Shown here: positions 16,746 through 26,485 of the stretch, one piece after another
Layout of the letters: each line of letters opens with the position of its first letter
How positions within the stretch are numbered: the stretch's first letter is position 1
Assembly: GCA_902607475.1 (NCBI GenBank)
Contig: CACLKH010000007.1
Coordinates: 1-43,062, forward strand
Length of the DNA stretch: 43,062 bases
DNA from: an uncultured Alphaproteobacteria bacterium
GTDB lineage: Bacteria; Pseudomonadota; Alphaproteobacteria; GCA-002720895
Reading direction: 5' to 3'
Program-made: the position numbers and the translations under genes
The notes under the pieces: model-generated
Database searches by the model: none
What the model was told of the DNA's origin: nothing
The model's input: only the letters and a program-made list of their open reading frames with translations

Positions 16746-19124
16746 ATGAAATTTACACTTTCTTGGTTGCAAAAATATTTAAAAACAAAAAAAAGCCTTA
16801 GTAATATTTGTGAAAAGCTAACAATGCTGGGTATAGAGGTTGCAGAAGTTATTGACAATCAAAATTTTTTTAAACAATTTAAAATTGCAGAAGTTACTGA
16901 TGTTCAAAACCACCCTAATGCTGATCGATTAAAGTTATGTAAAGTAAATGATGGTAAATTTAATTTAAGTATTGTTTGTGGAGCGCCTAATGTGAAAAAA
17001 GGTATGAAAGTAGTACTTGCGCCTATAGGTACAAAAATGCTAGATGAAGATTTTGTAATTCAAAAATCAAAAATACGCGGAGTTGAGAGCGAAGGAATGC
17101 TTTGTTCTGAAAAAGAGATTGGTCTTGGAATTGACAGCGATGGAATAATACATTTAGAGGAAAAAGCAAAAACGGGCAATTTATTATCAAGTCTTTACCC
17201 TTCAGAAAAAATTATTGATGTAGAAATTACTCCAAATAGATCTGATTGTTTAGGAGTTTATGGTATTGCAAGAGACCTAGCGGCAAGCGGCGAAGGAACT
17301 TTTATAGAAAAAAAAATTTCTAAAGTTAAAGGTAAATTTAAAAGTAAAATCAATATAAAGATTTCTAAAGAAGCTAAATCAACTTGTCCAGTATTTTATG
17401 GACGTTATATAAAAAATGTAAAAAATTGTCAAAGTCCTGATTGGTTAAAAAAACAGTTACAAGCAGTAGGATTAAAACCTATTTCAGCTTTAGTTGATAT
17501 TACTAATTATTTAACTATTGATTGTAATAGACCTTTACATGTATTTGATGCCGATAAAATAAATGGAAATTTAGAAATTTTTTTGGCAAAGGGCGGGGAA
17601 AATTTAAAAACTTTGGATGAACAAGATTATAAGTTATCCAAAGAAATGATAGCTATTAAAGATAACAAAAATTTATTAAGTATTGCAGGAATTATTGGGG
17701 GCGTGTCTTCAATGTGCGAATTAAATACTAAAAATATATTTTTAGAGTCTGCATATTTTGACCCTGTATCTGTAGCAAAAACCGGTAGATTATTAAATAT
17801 AGAAACAGATGCAAGATATCGATTTGAAAGAGGAGTAGATCCAGAAAGTGTTTCTATTGGAATAGAAGAGGCAACAGAGTTAATATTAAAAATTTGTGGT
17901 GGTGAAGTTAGCGAAGTTACTTCTGACGGAAAAATCCCAATAAATAAAAAAAAAATTATTTTTGATATAAATAAAATTGAAAATTTTACCGGATTAAAAA
18001 TTTCAGATAAAATTTTTCAAAGTATTTTAAATAAGTTGGGCTTTGAAGTTTCAAAAAACGGATCTAAATATAAACTATCCCCACCTACCTGGAGACATGA
18101 TATTGAAAATGAGGCAGATATTATTGAAGAAATTGTTCGTATTTATGGTTATGATAAAATTCCATCTCAGTCCATATACATTAGTAATGAAAAAAAAGTA
18201 AATAATCTTTGTCAAACTAGAGAATTAAATATAAAGAGATCTTTAGTACAAAGAGGATTAACAGAAACAGTAACATGGTCTTTTATGTCAAATAAAAATG
18301 CAAAAATTTTTGGTATGAATGATAATTTGGAGATACAAAATCCAATTAGTAGCGATTTAGATGTTATGAGGCAATCAATAATTCCTAACCTTTTAGATGC
18401 TGTACGTTATAATATTGATAATGGAGAAGAAAAAGTTTGTCTATTTGAATTAGGGCCAATTTTTGATAGTAAATTTGAGAACAATCAACAAATATTTTTA
18501 TCAGGAATAAGGTGTGGTCAAAGCAAAAAACATTGGTTGAAAAAAGAAAGACCATATGACATTTTTGATGTAAAACTCGATTTAGAAACAATTCTTAGAT
18601 GCTGTAAACTTCCACCAAAATCATATGTATTAAATAATGATGCCCCAAATTATTATCATACAGGAAAATCTGGCTCTATAAATTTTTTAAATAAATCTAA
18701 GGGAGGTTTTTTTGGTGAAATCCATCCTGATATAATAAAACAATTTCAAATTAATTCTCCTGTTTATGCTTTTGAATTAAATCTAAATACTTTGCCACAT
18801 GAATTTGTAGAAAATAAAAAAGTTTTTAATAGTAAAAATTTTCAAAAAGTTGAAAGAGATTTTGCATTTATTCTTGATAAAAAAATTCAATCACAAGTTA
18901 TAATTGATTTAATTAATAAAGAAGAAAGTAAATTAATTAGCGAAGTTAATATTTTTGATGTATACGAAGGAGAAGGTATACCAGAGGGAAAAAAATCTAT
19001 AGCTGTTTCAATAGTTTTACAACCTGAAGATAGAACTTTAAAAGATGCGGAAATAGAAATAATTTGTAAAAATATTATTTCAAATGTTGTAGAAAACACT
19101 GGTGCAATTCTAAGAAAAAAATAA
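16746..19124 (+). CDS. pheT: Phenylalanyl-tRNA synthetase beta subunit
   Basis: A 792-residue bacterial-type PheT. Domains: N-terminal region; OB-fold tRNA-binding domain (about 40-150, with HPNADRLKLCKV and VCGAPNV); B3/4 editing domain; B5 domain; catalytic-like core (RFERGVDPE near 370, PPTWRHDIENEADIIEEIVR near 450); C-terminal FDX-ACB anticodon-binding domain (FQKVERDFAFILD near 700 onward). Full length and intact. It starts 4 nt after pheS, as expected for 1:1 co-translation of the subunits. Confidence 0.97.
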   Translation: MKFTLSWLQKYLKTKKSLSNICEKLTMLGIEVAEVIDNQNFFKQFKIAEVTDVQNHPNADRLKLCKVNDGKFNLSIVCGAPNVKKGMKVVLAPIGTKMLDEDFVIQKSKIRGVESEGMLCSEKEIGLGIDSDGIIHLEEKAKTGNLLSSLYPSEKIIDVEITPNRSDCLGVYGIARDLAASGEGTFIEKKISKVKGKFKSKINIKISKEAKSTCPVFYGRYIKNVKNCQSPDWLKKQLQAVGLKPISALVDITNYLTIDCNRPLHVFDADKINGNLEIFLAKGGENLKTLDEQDYKLSKEMIAIKDNKNLLSIAGIIGGVSSMCELNTKNIFLESAYFDPVSVAKTGRLLNIETDARYRFERGVDPESVSIGIEEATELILKICGGEVSEVTSDGKIPINKKKIIFDINKIENFTGLKISDKIFQSILNKLGFEVSKNGSKYKLSPPTWRHDIENEADIIEEIVRIYGYDKIPSQSIYISNEKKVNNLCQTRELNIKRSLVQRGLTETVTWSFMSNKNAKIFGMNDNLEIQNPISSDLDVMRQSIIPNLLDAVRYNIDNGEEKVCLFELGPIFDSKFENNQQIFLSGIRCGQSKKHWLKKERPYDIFDVKLDLETILRCCKLPPKSYVLNNDAPNYYHTGKSGSINFLNKSKGGFFGEIHPDIIKQFQINSPVYAFELNLNTLPHEFVENKKVFNSKNFQKVERDFAFILDKKIQSQVIIDLINKEESKLISEVNIFDVYEGEGIPEGKKSIAVSIVLQPEDRTLKDAEIEIICKNIISNVVENTGAILRKK

Positions 19125-19130
19125 TCTGAT

Positions 19131-20933
19131 ATGAAAATTTCTAATATTAGAAACTTTGCTATTATTGCACATATAGATCATGGCAAATCAACTTTAGCTG
19201 ATAGGCTAATACAATTTTGCGGGGGAATATCACAAAGAGAATTTAGAGAACAATTGTTAGATTCTATGGATATTGAAAGAGAAAGAGGAATTACTATCAA
19301 AGCTCAAACAGTGCAGCTAAATTATAAATATGATAATGAAGAATATAAATTAAATTTAATTGATACCCCAGGCCATGTAGATTTTTCTTACGAAGTAAGT
19401 AGGTCTTTAGCAGCTTGTGAAGGGTCAATTTTAGTTGTAGATAGTACTCAAGGAGTTGAAGCTCAAACTTTGGCAAATTCCTATCAAGCTATTTCTAATA
19501 ATCACGAAATAATACCCGTTCTTAATAAAATGGATTTACCAGCAGCAAATCCTGAGAACGCTATTAAACAAATTGAAGATATAATAGGTATTGAAGCAAA
19601 AGATGCAATAAAGATATCTGCTAAGACAGGAAAAGGTGTAGAGGATTTATTAAATTTATTGGTTAAAAATTTACCAGCACCTGAAGGCATTGATGAAAAC
19701 CCACTTCAAGTTTTTGTTATTGATAGTTGGTATGACAAATATCTTGGAGTTATTACTTTGGTTAGAATTAAAGATGGAATTCTTAAAGTTGGACAAAAAA
19801 TTCAAATGATGTCCAATAAAGTTTGCTATGAAATAGAAAAAGTTGGGATTTTTACACCTAAAATAAAATATGTAAATAAATTAACTGCGGGTGAAATAGG
19901 ATTTCTTACAGCTGGTATTAAAAGAGTAGCAGATTGTAAAATTGGAGATACATTAACTGAAGAAAAAAAACCATGCAATAAAGTACTTCCAGGATTTAAA
20001 CCTTCTCAACCTGTTGTTTTTTGTGGTTTGTTTCCATATGACAGTTCTCAATTTAATGATTTTAAAGATAGTTTAGAAAAACTAAGTTTAAATGATTCTA
20101 GTTTTTCATATGAGCAAGAATCTTCTGCAGCTTTAGGCCAAGGTTTTCGTTGCGGTTTTTTAGGGTTATTACATATGGAAGTAATAAGAGAAAGATTAGA
20201 AAGAGAGTTTAATATTCAACTTATAACCACAGCTCCTAGTGTAGTTTATCAGGTAACTGATAATAATAATAAAATTAAAAAAATACAAAATCCAATTGAG
20301 TTTCCAGATCCATCTTTAATAAAAAAAATGGAAGAACCCTGGATTATTTCTACAATTATTGTTCCACAAAATTATTTAGGAAATGTTTTTAAACTATGTG
20401 AATCAAGAAGAGGAGAACAAATTGAACATAATTTTATGGGTAAAACTGCAGTAGTTAAATATAGATTACCTTTGGCTGAAACTATTATTGATTTTTACGA
20501 TCGTTTAAAATCTGTAACAACTGGTTATGCAAGTTTTGATTACCAAATAGAGGGATATAAGGAAAGTAAATTAATTAAGTTAAATATTTTAGTTAATCAA
20601 GAAATTGTTGAACCGCTCTCAATTATTATCCATGCTTCTCATGCGGAACAAAGAGGAAGAGAGATATGCAAAAGATTAAAAGAGGTTCTTCCTCGTCAGC
20701 AATATAAATTACCAATTCAATCTGCTATAGGTGGAAAAATTATTGCAAGAGAAACAGTTCCTGCTTATAGAAAAGATGTAACAGGAAGTTTGTATGGTGG
20801 AGATAGAACAAGAAAAGATAAATTATTAAAAAAACAAAAAAAAGGAAAACAACGATTAAAACAATTTGGTAAAGTTGATATTCCTCAATCTGCTTTTTTA
20901 GAAGCTCTTAAAACTAGCGAAAATAATAAATAA
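19131..20933 (+). CDS. lepA: Elongation factor 4 (LepA) GTPase
   Basis: A 600-residue translational GTPase. G motifs: AHIDHGKST (G1), RGITIKAQ (G2), DTPGHVDF (G3), NKMDLP (G4) and SAKTG (G5). These are followed by beta-barrel domains, the LepA-specific [14 protein letters not shown] segment, and the C-terminal domain ending in basic [23 protein letters not shown]. LepA acts on ribosomes in translation or subunit biogenesis. It starts 6 nt after pheT and ends the plus-strand translation block. Confidence 0.98.
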   Translation: MKISNIRNFAIIAHIDHGKSTLADRLIQFCGGISQREFREQLLDSMDIERERGITIKAQTVQLNYKYDNEEYKLNLIDTPGHVDFSYEVSRSLAACEGSILVVDSTQGVEAQTLANSYQAISNNHEIIPVLNKMDLPAANPENAIKQIEDIIGIEAKDAIKISAKTGKGVEDLLNLLVKNLPAPEGIDENPLQVFVIDSWYDKYLGVITLVRIKDGILKVGQKIQMMSNKVCYEIEKVGIFTPKIKYVNKLTAGEIGFLTAGIKRVADCKIGDTLTEEKKPCNKVLPGFKPSQPVVFCGLFPYDSSQFNDFKDSLEKLSLNDSSFSYEQESSAALGQGFRCGFLGLLHMEVIRERLEREFNIQLITTAPSVVYQVTDNNNKIKKIQNPIEFPDPSLIKKMEEPWIISTIIVPQNYLGNVFKLCESRRGEQIEHNFMGKTAVVKYRLPLAETIIDFYDRLKSVTTGYASFDYQIEGYKESKLIKLNILVNQEIVEPLSIIIHASHAEQRGREICKRLKEVLPRQQYKLPIQSAIGGKIIARETVPAYRKDVTGSLYGGDRTRKDKLLKKQKKGKQRLKQFGKVDIPQSAFLEALKTSENNK

Positions 20934-20953
20934 TATTATTATATATTTATTGT

Positions 20954-21043
20954 GGACAGGTGTCAGAGTGGTCGATTGTGCATCCTTGGAAAGGATGTGT
21001 TCTAGCAATAGAACCGGGAGTTCGAATCTCCCCCTGTCCGCCA
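20954..21043 (+). tRNA. tRNA-Ser (GGA anticodon)
   Basis: Acceptor stem GGACAGG (20954-20960) pairs with CCTGTCC (21033-21039). The anticodon stem-loop CATCC-TTGGAAA-GGATG gives anticodon GGA. A long type II variable arm and T-loop TTCGAAT are present, with discriminator G and an encoded CCA. Reads UCC/UCU serine codons. Confidence 0.97.
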
Positions 21044-21050
21044 AATAACG

Positions 21051-21123
21051 TGCCCCCTACGAGTTTCGAACTCGTGTTTTCGCGTTGAGAACGCGACGTC
21101 CTAGACCACTAGACGAAGGGGAC
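21051..21123 (-). tRNA. tRNA-Glu (CUC anticodon)
   Basis: Reverse complement: acceptor GTCCCCT pairs with AGGGGGC, D-arm GTCTAGTGGTCTAGGAC, anticodon arm TCGCG-TTCTCAA-CGCGA giving anticodon CUC, T-arm ACGAG-TTCGAAA-CTCGT, discriminator A. CCA is not encoded. The body matches bacterial tRNA-Glu. It converges on tRNA-Ser with only 7 nt between the two. Confidence 0.95.
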
Positions 21124-21197
21124 AGAATATTTAAGATTCAAGTATCCTATATTCTAAAAAAATTAGAAGAAAAATAAAAAAAATATATTTCAGGGAA

Positions 21198-21407
21198 TTA
21201 TATTTGTTTTATATTAACAGCACTTTGTCTACCATTTTCGTCTTCAACATCATATGATATTTTATCACCTTCATTGAGAACGGAAATGTTGGCTTTTTGC
21301 AAGGCAGTGATGTGTAAAAACATATCTTTCTCATCATCGTCTTGATCAATAAAACCATAGCCTTTTTTTGGATTAAACCATTTGACTTTGCCGGTTTTTG
21401 AACTCAT
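21198..21407 (-). CDS. Cold-shock domain protein (CspA family)
   Basis: A 69-residue single-domain nucleic-acid chaperone. It has GKVKWFNPKKGYGFI (RNP1 in KGYGFI), DMFLHITAL (RNP2-like) and the final SAVNIKQI strand. It melts RNA structure and binds single-stranded DNA/RNA in the cytoplasm. HITAL where many family members have HxSA is a mild variant. It is divergent from nhaA across 153 bp, leaving room for a leader, but no cold-box could be assigned by eye. Confidence 0.95.
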   Translation of the reverse strand: MSSKTGKVKWFNPKKGYGFIDQDDDEKDMFLHITALQKANISVLNEGDKISYDVEDENGRQSAVNIKQI

Positions 21408-21560
21408 GTAATCGTATCTCTATAGTAAAAAATTAATAAAGTAATAATTAAACCATTTAAGCAATAATTTAATTTAATGCAATACTTTTTAATTAAAAAA
21501 AGACTTTATTTTATTTAAAAAATTTTTGTTATTTTTCCGTATAGTTTGTAAGATATTTTA
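21408..21560. other. Divergent csp / nhaA intergenic region
   Basis: The largest gene-free gap outside the RNA genes (153 bp). It presumably carries the promoter and leader of the minus-strand cold-shock gene and the promoter of nhaA. On the csp side an AT-rich leader is present but no convincing -35/-10 pair or riboswitch was recognised. Confidence 0.5.
21526..21554 (+). promoter_or_regulatory. Putative nhaA promoter giving a leaderless or near-leaderless mRNA
   Basis: TTGTTA (21526-21531), 17-nt spacer, TAAGAT (21549-21554). A start 7 nt past the -10 box would fall on the A of the nhaA ATG at 21561. No Shine-Dalgarno sequence precedes the ATG. A competing -10 (TATAGT, 21540-21545) would give only about a 9-nt leader. 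Pattern match only. Confidence 0.4.
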
Positions 21561-22724
21561 ATGGTTCTAAGAAGTGTAATTAGAAATTTTGTTAGATTAG
21601 AATCTTCAAGCGGTATAATTCTTCTTATCGCAGGAGTGATTGCTTTAATTTTAAGTAATTCAAATTTCGCTGATTGGTTCAATCATATTCTTCATTTAAA
21701 ATTAAATTTCGGGACTAACTTACCATTATTTTATAAATCTATCCAACATTGGGTAAATGATGGTTTGATGGTTATATTTTTTTTTGTAGTTGGTTTAGAA
21801 ATTAAAAGAGAATTCCTAGAAGGGGAACTTTCTATGCCATCACAAGCAATTTTACCAGTTATTGCTGCAGTGGGCGGCATGGCAGTTCCAGCAATCTTTT
21901 ATTTATTGTTTAATTTTAATGATTCTGAAACATTCCAAGGATGGGCTGTGCCTGCAGCAACTGACATTGCTTTTTCTTTAGGTGTTCTTAGTCTTCTTGG
22001 AAAAAGAGTTCCAATATCATTAAAAATTTTTTTAATGGCGCTTGCAATTATTGATGATTTAGGAGCTATTATAATTATAGCATTATTTTATAGTTCGGAT
22101 TTAGAACTACTTTCTTTATTTGTTGTTTTTTTTATTTTATTTTTTCTTTATCTGTGCAATAAAAAAAACTTACAAAATATTTGGATATATATTTTTCTTG
22201 GCTTCTTGCTTTGGATTTTTATTCAAAATGCAGGAATTCATGCAACCGTCTCAGGAGTTTTGTTAGCAATATTTCTCCCTCATGAAAAAACAAAACAAGG
22301 ATCTTTGCTTACTTGTGCTGAAAACAAACTTCATCCTTGGGTTGCTTATTTAATTATGCCATTGTTTGCTCTAACTAACGCAGGAGTTTATTTGGGTGAT
22401 GTATCTCTAGCATCTTTATCTAAGCCTGTTCCTCTGGGAATTATGACAGGGCTTTTTTTTGGCAAGCAAATTGGAGTTTTTTTTACAACTTTTTTATTAA
22501 TAAAAATGGGCTATGCAAGGCTACCTTCAGGTTCTAATTGGATTCAAATGTATGGTATTGCAGTATTAACCGGAATAGGATTTACGATGGCAATGTTTAT
22601 AAATTTTTTGGCATTTGATAGCGACATATATATAAATCAAGCCAAAATAGCAATCTTGATTGCTTCATTTGTGTCCGCAGTTTTAGGTTACATCTTACTT
22701 AATTTCAAGAGCAGCAGAAATTAA
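21561..22724 (+). CDS. nhaA: Na+/H+ antiporter NhaA
   Basis: A 387-residue inner-membrane antiporter with about 12 hydrophobic segments. Family landmarks: FFFVVGLEIKREFLEGEL near residue 75, ATDIAFSLGVL (the Asp matching E. coli D133), IIDDLGAIIIIALFY (the paired transport Asps, E. coli D163/D164), the HATVSGV loop, and GLFFGKQIGVF with the TM10 Lys. Exchanges Na+ for H+ for pH and sodium homeostasis, fitting a saline habitat. Its 3' end overlaps convergent yejF by 30 nt. Confidence 0.97.
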   Translation: MVLRSVIRNFVRLESSSGIILLIAGVIALILSNSNFADWFNHILHLKLNFGTNLPLFYKSIQHWVNDGLMVIFFFVVGLEIKREFLEGELSMPSQAILPVIAAVGGMAVPAIFYLLFNFNDSETFQGWAVPAATDIAFSLGVLSLLGKRVPISLKIFLMALAIIDDLGAIIIIALFYSSDLELLSLFVVFFILFFLYLCNKKNLQNIWIYIFLGFLLWIFIQNAGIHATVSGVLLAIFLPHEKTKQGSLLTCAENKLHPWVAYLIMPLFALTNAGVYLGDVSLASLSKPVPLGIMTGLFFGKQIGVFFTTFLLIKMGYARLPSGSNWIQMYGIAVLTGIGFTMAMFINFLAFDSDIYINQAKIAILIASFVSAVLGYILLNFKSSRN

Positions 22725-24302
22725 TTGCTTTGTATATTTCTGTTTAGGTGATTTAAATATTTGATTAGAATTCCCGCTTTCAACAACTTTACCATTTTTT
22801 AAAACAATTAATTGATGGGCAAGTGATCTCACAACTCTTAAATCATGGGAAATAAACACATAACCCAAATTATTTTCTTTTTGTAATTTTTTTAAAAGGT
22901 CAATAATTTGTGATTGAACAGATAAATCTAATGCAGATGTTGGTTCATCTAGAATAAGAAAACGTGGTTTTAAAACAATAGCTCTTGCTATTGCAATACG
23001 TTGCCTTTGACCCCCACTAAATTCATGAGGATAACGATTTATAATAGTTGTACCAAGTTCAACTTTTCTTAATGTATCTAAAATTAACTTTTCTCGCTCT
23101 ATTTTAGTTAGATCTTTCTTATGAATTTCTAATCCTTCCCCTATAATTTCTTTTATACTAAGCCTTGGTGATAAAGATCCGAATGGGTCCTGGAAAACGA
23201 CTTGAATCTCACTTCTTAATGGTTTCATTTGTTTAAAATCAAATTTATTAATACTTAATTTCTGTTTTTTTTGAAAAAAATTAATTTCTCCACTACTTTT
23301 TATTAATCTAAGAACAGCCATACCTAAAGTTGTCTTCCCTGACCCTGATTCCCCAACTATTCCTAATGTTTGTCCTTCAAAGACATTTATGTTTACTTTA
23401 TTGACGGCTTTTATAAAACCAGATGTTCTTTTTAAAAAACCTCTTTTTATTGGAAACCATACTTTTAATTCTTTTGTTGATAATAAAGGATTTTTACTTT
23501 TAATTTTAACGGGTTTTCCTTTTGGTTCTGAGGCTAGAAGTTTTTTAGTATAGATATGTTTAGGTTTAGAAAAAATTAATTTTGTTTTTCCAGATTCAAC
23601 AATTTTTCCATCTGTCATAACAACGACTTTGTCTGTTATATTTTTAACTATTGTTAAATCATGAGTGATTACTATTAAACTCATTTTTAATTTAGTTTGT
23701 AATTTTTTTAATAAGTTTAAAATTTGTGCTTGAATAGTTACATCTAAAGCAGTAGTTGGCTCGTCAGCAATTAATAAATCTGGATCATTTGCAAGGGCCA
23801 TTGCAATCATAACTCTTTGTTTTTGACCACCTGATAATTGGTGCGGGTAATCTTTTAATCTATTTTTTCCATCTTTAAAACCTACTAAATCTAAAAGTTC
23901 TATAGTTTTATCTTCAGCTTCTTTATTGGACAATTTTTTATGTAAGAAAAGTACTTCAGTTATTTGTTTTTTGATGTTATGGAGTGGATTAAGAGAGGTC
24001 ATAGGTTCTTGGAAGATCATAGATATATGGTTTCCTCTAATTTTTTGTAATTCTTCTTCATTTGATTTTAAAATATTCTTATTTTTATAAAAAATTTCAC
24101 CTGATGGATGAAAAGCTTTTGGATAAGGTAATAATTTGAGAACTGAAAGAGCCGTAACAGATTTACCACTTCCTGATTCTCCAACAATTCCAAGCGCTTC
24201 TCCTTTTGCAACATTTAAAGAAATATTTTTTACTGCTTTAGTAATTTTATTTTCAACATTAAAAGAAACTGATAAATTTTTTATTTTTAAAAGATTATCC
24301 AT
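22695..24302 (-). CDS. yejF: Oligopeptide-type ABC transporter ATPase, two-domain (YejF)
   Basis: A 535-residue fused ATPase with two complete nucleotide-binding domains. The first has Walker A GESGSGKS (41-48), signature LSGGQKQR and Walker B LLIADEPTTALD. The second has Walker A GESGSGKT (about 320), signature FSGGQRQR and Walker B FLILDEPTSALD. Both H-loops are present (ITHDL, ISHDL). It energises the YejB/YejE channel. It is the last gene of hisN-yejA-yejB-yejE-yejF, 6 nt after yejE. The family imports peptides (microcin C in E. coli); the substrate here is unknown. Confidence 0.95.
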   Translation of the reverse strand: MDNLLKIKNLSVSFNVENKITKAVKNISLNVAKGEALGIVGESGSGKSVTALSVLKLLPYPKAFHPSGEIFYKNKNILKSNEEELQKIRGNHISMIFQEPMTSLNPLHNIKKQITEVLFLHKKLSNKEAEDKTIELLDLVGFKDGKNRLKDYPHQLSGGQKQRVMIAMALANDPDLLIADEPTTALDVTIQAQILNLLKKLQTKLKMSLIVITHDLTIVKNITDKVVVMTDGKIVESGKTKLIFSKPKHIYTKKLLASEPKGKPVKIKSKNPLLSTKELKVWFPIKRGFLKRTSGFIKAVNKVNINVFEGQTLGIVGESGSGKTTLGMAVLRLIKSSGEINFFQKKQKLSINKFDFKQMKPLRSEIQVVFQDPFGSLSPRLSIKEIIGEGLEIHKKDLTKIEREKLILDTLRKVELGTTIINRYPHEFSGGQRQRIAIARAIVLKPRFLILDEPTSALDLSVQSQIIDLLKKLQKENNLGYVFISHDLRVVRSLAHQLIVLKNGKVVESGNSNQIFKSPKQKYTKQLISAALEIK

Positions 24303-24308
24303 TATTCA

Positions 24309-25352
24309 TTAATTCCTTTGTTCTAAATATTTTTTTGGGTCAAAAGCATCACGAACTGCTTCACCAACAAAAATTAACAAACTAAGCATAACTCCCAAAG
24401 TTATAAATACAGTAATGCCTAACCAAGGAGCATTTAAATTTGCTTTTCCTTGTGCTAATAATTCTCCTAAGCTTGGAGATCCAGGAGGCAACCCAAACCC
24501 TAGAAAATCTAGGCTTGTCAGTGTAGTAATTGATCCATTTAAAATAAAAGGTAAAAAAGTTAAAGTTGCAACCATTGCATTTGGAAGTATGTGTCTTTTC
24601 ATTATTGTTAGATTGCCTAGTCCCAGTGCACGAGCTGCATGGACATATTCAAAGTTTCTCGTTCTAAGAAATTCTGCTCTTACTACACCAACCAAAGACA
24701 TCCATGAAAATAACAACATAATTCCCAAGAGCCAAAAAATATTTGGTTCTACAATACTTGCTAGGATTATTAATATATATAAGACTGGTAATCCAGACCA
24801 GATCTCAATAATTCTTTGAAATATAAGATCTGTTATACCACCAAAGAAACCTTGAACTGCACCAGCCGCAATACCAATTACGGAACTAAAAAGTGTTAAT
24901 GATAAGCCAAATAAAACACTTATGCGAAAACCATAAATCAACCTGGCTAATACATCTCGGCCCTGATCATCGGTGCCAAGTAAATTTTCTGTGTCAGGAG
25001 CAGAGGGCGCGGGAGTTGGAATTAAATAATTAATAGTATCATGTGAATAGGGAATTATTGGCCATATCATCCAGCCATCATTTTTTATTTTTTCTTTTAT
25101 ATAGGGGTCTTTATAATCAGCATAAGTTTCAAAATCACCATCGAAAGTTTTTTCTGTATAATTTTTAAAAATCGGAAAATAAAAAGAATTATCATATTTT
25201 ACTAGTAGAGGCTTATCGTTTGATATAAATTCTGCAAAAAGAGTGAAAAAGAATAAAAATAAAAAGATTTTAAAAGATCTGTAACCTCTCTTATTAGACT
25301 TAAAATTTTGAAGTCTTCTGTAATTTATTTCGGATATATTAAAACCAAGCAT
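24309..25352 (-). CDS. yejE: ABC transporter permease (YejE)
   Basis: A 347-residue DppC-like inner-membrane permease. It has one N-terminal span (about 28-45), a periplasmic region (about 50-135) with NLLGTDDQGRDVLARLIYG at its end, then a five-span permease core carrying the EAA-type coupling loop (RAALGLGN-like, HAARALGLGN near 240) and GFGLPPGSPSLGEL. It starts 2 nt after the yejB stop. Confidence 0.94.
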   Translation of the reverse strand: MLGFNISEINYRRLQNFKSNKRGYRSFKIFLFLFFFTLFAEFISNDKPLLVKYDNSFYFPIFKNYTEKTFDGDFETYADYKDPYIKEKIKNDGWMIWPIIPYSHDTINYLIPTPAPSAPDTENLLGTDDQGRDVLARLIYGFRISVLFGLSLTLFSSVIGIAAGAVQGFFGGITDLIFQRIIEIWSGLPVLYILIILASIVEPNIFWLLGIMLLFSWMSLVGVVRAEFLRTRNFEYVHAARALGLGNLTIMKRHILPNAMVATLTFLPFILNGSITTLTSLDFLGFGLPPGSPSLGELLAQGKANLNAPWLGITVFITLGVMLSLLIFVGEAVRDAFDPKKYLEQRN

Positions 25353-25354
25353 TA

Positions 25355-26470
25355 TTAAGTATCCCTTGTTTCAAAATCAATTCGAGGATCAATTACAACA
25401 TAAGTTAAATCAGTGATTAAATGTAAAATTAGTCCGAACAAGGTGAAGATGAATAAGGTTCCAAACACGACTGGGTAGTCTCTATTTAAAACTGATTCAT
25501 ACCCAAGAAGACCAAGACCATCAAGTGAAAATATAACTTCTATAAGTAAAGCTCCAGTAAAGAGCACAGATATAAATGCAGCGGGGAAACCAGCTATCAC
25601 TATTAACATAGCATTTCTAAAAACATGCCCGTATAAAACTTTTTTCTCTGAAAGGCCTTTTGCTTTTGCAGTAGATACATATAATTTACTAATTTCATCC
25701 ATAAAAGAATTTTTAGTAAGCATAGTAAGTGTTGCAAAACCTGCAATGACCAGACTTGCGACAGGTAGAGTTATATGCCACAAATAATCTAGAATTTTTT
25801 CAAACCAATTTAAACTTTCCCAATTACTTGAAATTAAACCTCGTAATGGGAAAATGTCTAAGAAACTTCCTCCGGCTAAAAAGACAACTAAGGCTATAGC
25901 AAATAAAAACGAGGGAATAGCATACCCAATTATAATTGCTGTACTTGTCCAGATATCAAATTCAGAACCATCTCTGACAGCTTTTCTAATACCAAGTGGA
26001 ATTGAAATTAAATAAACAATTAAAGTTGTCCAAAGGCCTAGAGAAATAGAAACTGGCATTTTTTCAATTATAAGATCAATTACTTTTTTTCCTTTGAAAT
26101 AACTTTCACCAAAATCAAATTTTAGATAATTTTTTAACATGATAAAGAAACGTTCATGTGCAGGTTTATCAAAACCATAATATTTTTCTAATTCAGCAAT
26201 AAATTCCGGATCAAGACCTTGAGATCCTCTATACTTGCTAGATGCATCACTAGACTGATTTGTTTGAATTCCTGTACTTTGTGAAGAAACATCACCTTTA
26301 TCAGTTCCAGCAATTCTAGAAGTAGAATCTATATTATGTCCTTTGATTTGAGAAATTATTTGCTCTACGGGACCACCAGGTGCTGCTTGTACAATTATGA
26401 AGTTTATAAGCAGTATACCTAGTAGAGTAGGAATAATCAGTAAAAGCCTTCTTATGATATAAGACAACAT
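25355..26470 (-). CDS. yejB: ABC transporter permease (YejB)
   Basis: A 371-residue DppB-like permease. It has an N-terminal span followed by the family's [11 protein letters not shown] motif, a Ser/Thr/Asp-rich polar insertion (about 45-90) before [17 protein letters not shown], then the core with [11 protein letters not shown], the [13 protein letters not shown] coupling loop and a last span ending VIDPRIDFE. Pairs with YejE. The polar insertion is typical of YejB proteins and probably periplasmic. Confidence 0.95.
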   Translation of the reverse strand: MLSYIIRRLLLIIPTLLGILLINFIIVQAAPGGPVEQIISQIKGHNIDSTSRIAGTDKGDVSSQSTGIQTNQSSDASSKYRGSQGLDPEFIAELEKYYGFDKPAHERFFIMLKNYLKFDFGESYFKGKKVIDLIIEKMPVSISLGLWTTLIVYLISIPLGIRKAVRDGSEFDIWTSTAIIIGYAIPSFLFAIALVVFLAGGSFLDIFPLRGLISSNWESLNWFEKILDYLWHITLPVASLVIAGFATLTMLTKNSFMDEISKLYVSTAKAKGLSEKKVLYGHVFRNAMLIVIAGFPAAFISVLFTGALLIEVIFSLDGLGLLGYESVLNRDYPVVFGTLFIFTLFGLILHLITDLTYVVIDPRIDFETRDT

Positions 26471-26485
26471 ATATAAATAATTATA

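Noticed and set aside
21122-21155. AGAATAT...ATATTCT inverted repeat as a terminator
   Set aside because: Seven-bp AT stem with an 18-nt loop and no T-tract on the correct side for either neighbouring gene.
24415-24819. 134-aa antisense frame inside yejE
   Set aside because: Shadow of a real permease gene; no protein-family features.
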